Below are positions 58,009 through 64,000 of a stretch of 64,000 nt of DNA, piece after piece. A program made the translations under genes and the position numbers. Position 1 is the stretch's first letter. Every line of letters starts with the position of its first letter. The DNA lies in assembly GCA_959601045.1 (NCBI GenBank), contig CAUGNZ010000004.1, positions 1 to 64,000 on the forward strand. The letters run 5' to 3'. This DNA comes from an uncultured Collinsella sp. GTDB taxonomy: Bacteria > Actinomycetota > Coriobacteriia > Coriobacteriales > Coriobacteriaceae. Under the pieces are notes generated by a model. That model was not told the origin of the DNA and ran no database searches. It saw only the letters and a list, made by a program, of their open reading frames with translations.

Positions 58009-59862
58009 ATGCCCGAGAAGATTGAAGAGCTGGTACGCGCTGCGCTTGCTGCGGCCCAGGAGGCCGGCGACCTTTCCGCATTTGAACTTGACGATTGCGC
58101 CATCGAGCGACCGGCTGACACTTCTCATGGCGAGTGGACCTCCACCATGGCCCTGAAGTCCGCCAAGCTGGCTCACTGTGCCCCGCGCAAAATCGCCGAG
58201 GCCATCGTTGCCCATATGCCCGAGGACCCCGCGATCGAGAAGGTCGAGATCGCAGGTCCCGGCTTCATCAACTTCTACCTCTCCGTCGCCGTCAAGAATG
58301 CCATCTTTGGCGAGGCTCGCGAGAAGGGTATGGACTTCGCTAAGTCTAACGTCGGTGGTGGCCTGAAGACCCAGGTCGAGTTCGTTTCCGCTAACCCCGT
58401 CGGCCCCATGCACATCGGCCACGGCCGCTGGGCCGCGCTGGGCGATTCGCTCTGCCGCGTCATGGACCACGCCGGTTACGACATCCAGCGTGAGTTCTAC
58501 ATCAACGACCACGGCTCTCAGATGAACACCTTCGGCAACTCCATCAGCACGCGCTATATGCAGCTTGCTGACATCATCGCCAAGCAGGGCGTGGATATCG
58601 ACGACGCTCACAAGCTGCTGATCGCCGACCGCGACGCCTTTGTTGCCGACGAGAACGACGAGCACCCCGAGACCCATCCGTATCAGGACAACTTTGCCGA
58701 GACCCTGGGCAAGGACTCCTACGGCGGCGACTACATCATCGACGAGGCTGCCGAGTTCTGGCGCACCGACGGCGATAAGTGGGTCGACGCCGATCCTCAG
58801 GAGCGTATGGAGAGCTTCCGCGAGCGCGGCTACGTAAAGATGGTCGACAACATGCGCGACCTCTGCCACGCCGTCAATTGCGACTTCGATCGTTGGTACT
58901 CCGAGCGTTCGCTGTACGTGAAGGACACCGAGGGTGAGACCGCCGGCACCTCCGCCGTCGACCGCGCTTTTGAGAAGCTCGACAAGATGGGCTACCTCTA
59001 TACCAAGGACGGCGCCCTGTGGTTCCGCTCCACCGACCTGGGCGATGACAAGGACCGCGTCCTGATCAAGTCCGACGGCGAGTACACCTACTTCGCCTCC
59101 GATGTTGCCTATCACTGGGATAAGTTCCAGCGCGTCGACCACGTCATCGACATCTGGGGCGCCGACCACCACGGTTACATCGAGCGCGTCCGCTGCGTCT
59201 GCGATGCCTTGGGTTACCCCGGCAAGTTCGAGGTTCTGCTGGGCCAGCTCGTCAACCTGCTGCGCAACGGCAAGCCCGTCCGTATGTCCAAGCGCAAGGG
59301 CACCATGGTGACCCTGCAGGAGCTCGTCGACGAGGTCGGTTCCGATGCCGCTCGCTACACGCTCATCTCCAAGAGCTCCAACCAGATGGTCGACTTCGAT
59401 ATCGAGGCCGTCAAGAAGCGCGACAACTCCAACCCGGTCTATTACGTGCAGTATGCTCACGCCCGCGTATGCTCCATCCTGCGCCGTGCCGCCGACGTTA
59501 CGCCCGAGCAGGCTGACGAGATGGGTATGAAGGCCGTCGCCGCCAAGGCCATCGGCGAGAACGTTGATTACTCGCTGCTGACCGACCCGACCGAGCTCGC
59601 CCTTTCGCGCAAGCTCAACGAGCTCACCGACCTGATTGCCAGCTGCGCTCGCGACCGCGCCCCGTTCCGTCTGACGCACTTTGCCGAGGAACTCGCTGGT
59701 GACTTCCACAGCTTCTATGCTGCCTGCCAGGTGCTGCCGAGCGAGGGCCGTCCCGTCGACCCCGAGCTTTCGCGTGCCCGTCTGGCCGCTTGCGATGCCG
59801 TCCGCGTGACGCTCGCCCTGGTGCTCACCCTTGTTGGCGTTTCTGCGCCCGAGCAGATGTAA
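58009..59862 (+). CDS. argS: Arginyl-tRNA synthetase
   Basis: A 617-residue class I synthetase. An N-terminal additional domain (about 1-110) is followed by ANPVGPMHIGHGRW with the HIGH motif, WGADHHGYIERV, and VRMSKRKGTMV in the KMSKS position. The anticodon-binding DALR-type domain ends the protein (LNELTDLIASCARDRAPF...). ATG 58009 follows AAGGAGGA; an open frame continues upstream but has no ribosome site. Codon use is strongly biased to C-ending codons, indicating high expression. Confidence 0.97.
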   Translation: MPEKIEELVRAALAAAQEAGDLSAFELDDCAIERPADTSHGEWTSTMALKSAKLAHCAPRKIAEAIVAHMPEDPAIEKVEIAGPGFINFYLSVAVKNAIFGEAREKGMDFAKSNVGGGLKTQVEFVSANPVGPMHIGHGRWAALGDSLCRVMDHAGYDIQREFYINDHGSQMNTFGNSISTRYMQLADIIAKQGVDIDDAHKLLIADRDAFVADENDEHPETHPYQDNFAETLGKDSYGGDYIIDEAAEFWRTDGDKWVDADPQERMESFRERGYVKMVDNMRDLCHAVNCDFDRWYSERSLYVKDTEGETAGTSAVDRAFEKLDKMGYLYTKDGALWFRSTDLGDDKDRVLIKSDGEYTYFASDVAYHWDKFQRVDHVIDIWGADHHGYIERVRCVCDALGYPGKFEVLLGQLVNLLRNGKPVRMSKRKGTMVTLQELVDEVGSDAARYTLISKSSNQMVDFDIEAVKKRDNSNPVYYVQYAHARVCSILRRAADVTPEQADEMGMKAVAAKAIGENVDYSLLTDPTELALSRKLNELTDLIASCARDRAPFRLTHFAEELAGDFHSFYAACQVLPSEGRPVDPELSRARLAACDAVRVTLALVLTLVGVSAPEQM

Positions 59863-59907
59863 TCTGCGAGTCATTTGACCGTACAGACTTGGTTTAACTA
59901 AGCCTTG

Positions 59908-59940
59908 AAAGCCCGATCTCCCACGGAGGTCGGGCTTTTT
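59908..59940 (+). terminator. argS terminator
   Basis: AAAGCCCGATCTCC and GGAGGTCGGGCTTTTT form a stem with a short loop, 45 bases after the stop codon. Confidence 0.9.
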
Positions 59941-60009
59941 GCGTTTGGTGGAGCTTTTAGGCGTGTTGGAAAATGCTACAAAAAAGCAACTATACCGCTT
60001 TACGGGGCT

Positions 60010-60330
60010 GAATCGCTGCCTAGCGACCATGGCGAAAGCAGTGAAAATAAAACTGCAGGTAGACGGTTTATTGTTTCTTGAAAATGCAGGGTATGGTTGG
60101 CTTGCATCATTCGGGCCCCGTAATCCGGCATAGTTTTGAAAATTGTCCCTTGGGGACGGAGGAAAACGGATCATTTTTGTCTCGAGGAGGGGTGGCGGGA
60201 TGCCGTCCGCCACGAATTGGGCTCATCTCCTACGTTTGGACGCATATCCCGAACCATGCCGAAAAGTACGATATTAAAACCGCAGGTAGCAGACTCGTTG
60301 TTTTTGAAAAAAACAAGGGTATGGTCAGGG
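60010..60330. repeat. Repeat-bearing gap upstream of rho (families G, D, A)
   Basis: The 59863-60652 gap has no gene I can support. Two diverged direct copies, about 60025-60100 and 60255-60330, share ACCATGnCGAAA, then TAAAACnGCAGGTAG, then TTGTTT and GGGTATGGT; a third relative is inside the inverted repeat at 38868-38990. Between them, 60146-60178 is a partial family D copy. At 60440-60478 GACTAGTCGTTTAAGAACGT and CCCCAATGACTA resemble the repeats at 82-252. Confidence 0.65.
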
Positions 60331-60652
60331 GCTCGGGGGCAAACGTAGTAGATGGGTGCGATTCGTGGCGCGGCTATTCCGGGTGCCACGGCTTCACTCC
60401 TCTGGCGCGACATTTCAAGGCGCTTTTGAGGAGGAGTGCCCCTTTTGACTAGTCGTTTAAGAACGTCCCCAATGACTAAGTTGCAGGTGGCGGCGGTTGT
60501 GTTACACTAACGCTGCGTATATGACGCAATCATCTCGATACAGATCAATGATGTCCGTCGGTATTTGACGGAACTAGACTGTTTAGCCGCCCTGAAGGTT
60601 TATGCAGGGAGCATGTGATCACAGGGCTTGAAAAGAAAGTTGAGCAAACACT

Positions 60653-63208
60653 GTGTCTGATCAACAGCAAGAAAACGAAATAACGACGACGCAAGCCGCT
60701 CCCGCTGCACCGGTTGCGTCGGACCAGGTCGCGGCGCCCGCGCAAGCCTCGGCTCCTGAGACGCCTAAGGCTGCTTCGACGCCTACGCCTTCAGCGGCTG
60801 AGAAGGCCGTGCCTGCAACTGGTGAGGAGGCTGCTCCGGCAAAGCCCAAGCGTATGCGCCGCACGGCCAAGCCTGCCACTGACGGCGAGGAGGTCACCAA
60901 GCCCAAGCGCCGTACCACGCGCACGACGCGCGCCAAGCGCACCGTTGCAGCTGACTCTTCGGCGCCGATTTCCGATGAGGTCGCGCAGGCACGTGCGTTG
61001 GCGCAGATTAGCGAGGCTCAGGTGGTGTGTGCCCGCCGTCGTGCTGCCGAGCGCGAGGCCGCGGCTCTGACCGAGCTTGCAGCTCCGTCTGTGCCCGAGA
61101 CGCCTGCCGCCGACCAGCCGACCGAGAAGTCGGCACCGCGCACACGCCGTCGCACGGCTGCTAAGGCCGAGCAGGTTGCTGAACAGGTAACCCCCGAGCT
61201 CACCGAGGTTTCGGTTCGTTCCGCGGCAGGGGAGGGCGCATCGCCCGCTGAGCCCGCTGCGCCTGTCGAGGCCAGCGAAGTTCCCGTTGTCGATCCGGCT
61301 TTGCGCCCGCACCGTCGCGGTCGCAAGCCCAAGGCCTTCGTCGAGGCAGAGAAGGCCGCAGCCGCAGCCGCAGCCGCTCGGGATGCTGCGGCGACCGCCG
61401 AGTCTGCAACCGCTGCCGATGCACCCGTCCAGGATGCTACGACTTCCGAGGCCGCTCCCGCCGATGTCGAGCCCGCCGACGTCCGTCCTGGTCGCAGCCA
61501 TCGTACTGCTGCTAAGCGCACGTCCAAGGCCAAGGCTGCCAAGAAGGGTGCGTCCGAGGATTCCGCCGAGACGACCGCCGATGCATCGACTGATGCCGCC
61601 GAGCCCCAAGACGTCGAACAGTCTGCGTCCGAGAAGCCCAAGCGCGGTCGTAAGAAGTCCGCTAAGGCCAAGGCCGCCGAGCAGCAGGCTGATGTCGAAG
61701 TGCAGGTCGATTCCGGCGCCGAGGCCAATGACGCCGCTGCGGCCAATGCCGACGCCGCCGCAACCGATGGCGCCGCGCCCGCTGAGGCCGATGACAACGC
61801 TCGCCCCAACCGTCGCCAGCACAAGCGCAACGAGGAGCGCAACGAGCGCAAGGACGAGCGCAACAACGACCGTCGCAACCGCCAACGCGATCGCAAACAG
61901 CGCAACAAGGAGCGTAACGCCGCCCCCACCGAGCCCACGCTTTCGCGTGAGGAGCTCGCTGCCATGAAGGTCGCCGAACTGCGCGAGAAGGCCAAGGAGT
62001 TCGAGATCGAGACGACCGGCAAGAAGAAAGCCGAGCTCGTCGAGGAGATCTACGTCACCGCCGCGAAGGCCGAGGGCTTCCGCGACATCAAGGGTATTCT
62101 GCAGATTCGCCCGGACAGCTCCGGCATCATCCACGCCCATGGCTACATGAAGTCCAACGACGACGCCTTCGTGCCCGCCTACCTCATCCGCTCCGCGCGC
62201 CTGCGCACGGGCGACGTCATCGAGGGCTCGCTGCGTCCTTCGCGTGGCGGCGACAAGCGCGCCGGCCTCGCCAAAATCACGACCGTCAACGGTCTGGACC
62301 CCGAGCAGATTCGCAACCGCCCCAAGTTTGGTGACCTCACCCCGGTCTATCCCAACGAGCCGCTGCGCATGGAGCACGGCAAGGACTCCATTACTGGTCG
62401 CGCCATCGACATCGTGTCGCCGATCGGCAAGGGTCAGCGTGGCTTGATCGTGTCCCCGCCCAAGGCCGGCAAGACCACGATCCTCAAGAAGATTTGCCAG
62501 TCTATCTCGATTAACAACCCCGAGGTGCACCTCATCTGCCTGCTCGTCGACGAGCGCCCCGAAGAGGTCACCGATATGCAGCGTTCCATCAAGGGCGAGG
62601 TTGTGGCGTCGACCTTCGATATGCCCGCCGACAACCACACTCGCGTGGCAGAGCTCGTCATCGAGCGCGCCAAGCGCATCGTGGAGCTGGGTGGCGACGT
62701 CGTGGTGGTGCTCGACTCCATCACGCGTCTTGCCCGCGCCTACAACTTGGCGGCGCCCGCCTCAGGCCGCATCCTTTCGGGCGGCGTCGATTCGGCGGCA
62801 CTGTATCCTCCCAAGCGCTTCCTGGGCGCAGCCCGTAATATCGAGAACGGTGGCTCGCTCACCATCCTGGCCTCTGCCCTCATCGACACCGGTTCCAAGA
62901 TGGACGAGGTCATCTTCGAGGAGTTCAAGGGCACCGGTAACATGGAGCTTAAGCTCGATCGCGACCTGGCCGACCGCCGCATCTTCCCGGCTATCGACCC
63001 CGTTGCCTCCGGTACGCGTAACGAGGACCTGTTGGTTGACGAGCAGATGCGTCCGTTTGTCTTTGGTCTGCGTCGCATTCTTGCCGGCATGAACAACACC
63101 GAGCGCGCAGCCGCATCGTTTATCAAGGGTCTTAAGGGCACCAACACCAACCAGGAATTCTTGGTGCGTTCGGCCAAAAAACACAGTGACTACGAGCAGA
63201 CGTTCTAG
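60653..63208 (+). CDS. rho: Transcription termination factor Rho with long N-terminal extension
   Basis: An 851-residue Rho, twice the E. coli size. Residues about 1-425 are low-complexity, rich in Ala, Glu, Lys, Arg and Pro, with repeated basic RRTRR-like blocks and a NERNERKDERNNDRRNRQR stretch. Then a Rho_N helical domain (LAAMKVAELREKAKEFEI), the cold-shock RNA-binding domain (GILQIRPDSSGIIHAHGYM), and the ATPase with Walker A SPPKAGKTT, Walker B VVVVLDSITRLARAYN and the Q/R loops SGGVDSAAL. The start is GTG 60653, with only a weak GAAAG upstream. Such extensions in actinobacterial Rho bind structured RNA. Confidence 0.95.
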   Translation: MSDQQQENEITTTQAAPAAPVASDQVAAPAQASAPETPKAASTPTPSAAEKAVPATGEEAAPAKPKRMRRTAKPATDGEEVTKPKRRTTRTTRAKRTVAADSSAPISDEVAQARALAQISEAQVVCARRRAAEREAAALTELAAPSVPETPAADQPTEKSAPRTRRRTAAKAEQVAEQVTPELTEVSVRSAAGEGASPAEPAAPVEASEVPVVDPALRPHRRGRKPKAFVEAEKAAAAAAAARDAAATAESATAADAPVQDATTSEAAPADVEPADVRPGRSHRTAAKRTSKAKAAKKGASEDSAETTADASTDAAEPQDVEQSASEKPKRGRKKSAKAKAAEQQADVEVQVDSGAEANDAAAANADAAATDGAAPAEADDNARPNRRQHKRNEERNERKDERNNDRRNRQRDRKQRNKERNAAPTEPTLSREELAAMKVAELREKAKEFEIETTGKKKAELVEEIYVTAAKAEGFRDIKGILQIRPDSSGIIHAHGYMKSNDDAFVPAYLIRSARLRTGDVIEGSLRPSRGGDKRAGLAKITTVNGLDPEQIRNRPKFGDLTPVYPNEPLRMEHGKDSITGRAIDIVSPIGKGQRGLIVSPPKAGKTTILKKICQSISINNPEVHLICLLVDERPEEVTDMQRSIKGEVVASTFDMPADNHTRVAELVIERAKRIVELGGDVVVVLDSITRLARAYNLAAPASGRILSGGVDSAALYPPKRFLGAARNIENGGSLTILASALIDTGSKMDEVIFEEFKGTGNMELKLDRDLADRRIFPAIDPVASGTRNEDLLVDEQMRPFVFGLRRILAGMNNTERAAASFIKGLKGTNTNQEFLVRSAKKHSDYEQTF

Positions 63209-63245
63209 GTTGTCATCCACACGCAGCGATAGTCATCAATGCGAT

Positions 63246-63277
63246 AAAGGGTCGGGGCTTTGAGCCTCGGCCCTTTT
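63246..63277 (+). terminator. rho terminator
   Basis: AAAGGGTCGGGGCT and AGCCTCGGCCCTTTT form a stem with one mismatch and a T tail, 37 bases past the stop codon. The remaining 63278-63521 gap shows no further gene. Confidence 0.85.
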
Positions 63278-63521
63278 CCATATCGCCGCTCCGCGCTTAT
63301 TTTTAACCATAAGACCGACGAGCAGCAGGTTTCCCGTTTCAATCCGACATCGTCGCTTGCAATCGACGGGGCGGTTTCGCATAATAGCTTTTAAGCTTCG
63401 CGACGGAAAACGCAGATGAAACGAACCATATACCGTTGCTTTGGGGCATAGCCCCGCTTCATCTTCTCTCGCGCAGCCAACTGAATGATGCGATTTGGGT
63501 GCTGGAAGATGGGGAGAGCTC

Positions 63522-64000
63522 ATGGCTTCTTCTGATGCAACACAACGAGCAGTCCTTGCCGGACTTTCGTGCGGGATCGGCCTTGCCGCTCCCGTGGTTA
63601 TGTATGCCGCGACGCTGCCGTTTTCGTCGGTGAACGAGACGGTCGTGGCGGGTGCGGTTCCCTTCGCCGTGGGCGCGGTGGCGGGCGTGGGTATCTATGC
63701 CGCCTCGCTGGGTATCTCCGAGTATCGTGCGCAGCGTGAAGAGCGTCTGTTCCAGCCCGATGCCATGGGCGGTGCCGCCAATCTCAATCAGCATCAAAGC
63801 GAGTTCAAGACCGCCTCGATTCCAGTCCAGCAGCAGGATGCGACTCCTTACGCTGCGGCTTCTGCTTCTCAGGCTCAGACGGAGCAGTCCAACTCGGCAT
63901 TCCTTTCCGGCCTGACTGGTGCGTTCCAGCGCCGTCATGCCGATGGTGGTGTTCCTACCATCGCTCGAGCCGCAGATGCTATGGACGAGGACGAGGCTTG
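63522..64000 (+). CDS. Membrane protein, C-terminally truncated by the window end
   Basis: From ATG 63522 (GGGGAGAG upstream) an open frame of 159 codons runs off the window without a stop. Two hydrophobic stretches near the N terminus (residues about 10-30, SCGIGLAAPVVMYAATLPF; and 40-62, VAGAVPFAVGAVAGVGIYAA) are followed by a Gln/Ala-rich polar region containing QQQDATPYAAASASQAQTEQ. I do not recognise the family. It could be an envelope protein with a large extracytoplasmic or cytosolic part; the missing end would decide this. Confidence 0.75.
   Translation, partial: MASSDATQRAVLAGLSCGIGLAAPVVMYAATLPFSSVNETVVAGAVPFAVGAVAGVGIYAASLGISEYRAQREERLFQPDAMGGAANLNQHQSEFKTASIPVQQQDATPYAAASASQAQTEQSNSAFLSGLTGAFQRRHADGGVPTIARAADAMDEDEA

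Noticed and set aside
57991..60213. 740-codon open frame on the minus strand opposite argS
   Set aside because: It mirrors the argS codons in a GC-rich gene, has no recognisable motif and runs through the argS terminator and promoter; it is an antisense shadow.
60791..62638. 615-codon open frame on the minus strand opposite rho
   Set aside because: Gly/Leu/Arg-rich reading of the low-complexity rho extension with no domain; rho is certain on the plus strand.

Overview
The window looks like a chromosomal segment of a high-GC Gram-positive gut bacterium of the class Coriobacteriia, most likely Collinsella or a close relative. This is inferred from the actinobacterial-type Rho factor with a very long basic/acidic N-terminal extension, a CarD-family regulator, a Tat-like lipoprotein PstS, two members of a nuclease-like family I associate with Coriobacteriia, and abundant GGGGAC-tagged intergenic palindromes. 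Most genes are housekeeping and GC-rich. The accessory genes (toxin-antitoxin pair, primase-helicase, nuclease-like genes) are visibly more AT-rich.

Layout. 1-2.4 kb: a repeat cluster, tgt and a LOG-family gene. 2.4-6.9 kb: accessory island with a DinJ/YafQ-type toxin-antitoxin pair, a 1003-residue TOTE-type primase-helicase on the opposite strand, and a 217-230 bp element bounded by a 31-37 bp inverted repeat. 6.9-10.1 kb: DegV, HAD phosphatase, M20 dipeptidase. 10.4-14.1 kb: pstSCAB phosphate importer without phoU. 14.3-16.9 kb: ABC-F ATPase and Cof-type HAD. 16.9-18.5 kb: an IS110-family element that appears to split a REP-like repeat. 18.7-22.0 kb: metal homeostasis (DtxR-like regulator; ArsR/SmtB regulator, HMA protein and Zn/Cd P-type ATPase under duplicated operators). 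22.1-24 kb: PD-(D/E)XK-like gene framed by four copies of a 29-35 bp repeat. 24.1-33.1 kb: exonuclease, His-rich metal exporter, YaiI and DUF308 proteins, nitroreductase, tandem histidine phosphatases, DUF1015-like protein, M20 peptidase and a second PD-(D/E)XK-like gene. 33.4-38.7 kb: serA, serC, K+/H+ antiporter, metallophosphatase. 39-45.6 kb: flippase, pckA, B3/B4 protein, MarR, second DegV, small MGMT-like protein. 45.9-50.6 kb: trpS, WecA-like transferase, a probable 6S RNA, radical SAM enzyme, tRNA-Ala(CGC) and a tail-anchored coiled-coil protein. 50.6-57.7 kb: pncB, proB, a proline iminopeptidase-like hydrolase on the opposite strand, proA, HD protein, CarD. 58-64 kb: argS, a 0.8 kb repeat-bearing gap, rho, and a partial membrane protein that runs off the end.

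The most distinctive features are (i) the stand-alone TOTE primase-helicase whose stop codon lies inside an intergenic palindrome, (ii) several repeat families sharing a GGGGAC tag next to a hairpin, some of which also supply stop codons to other genes, (iii) the IS110 element sitting inside such a repeat, and (iv) two diverged nuclease-like paralogues, one framed by inverted repeat pairs. No CRISPR array, prophage or rRNA was seen. All functional assignments come from reading motifs and architecture by eye; none was tested by database search.
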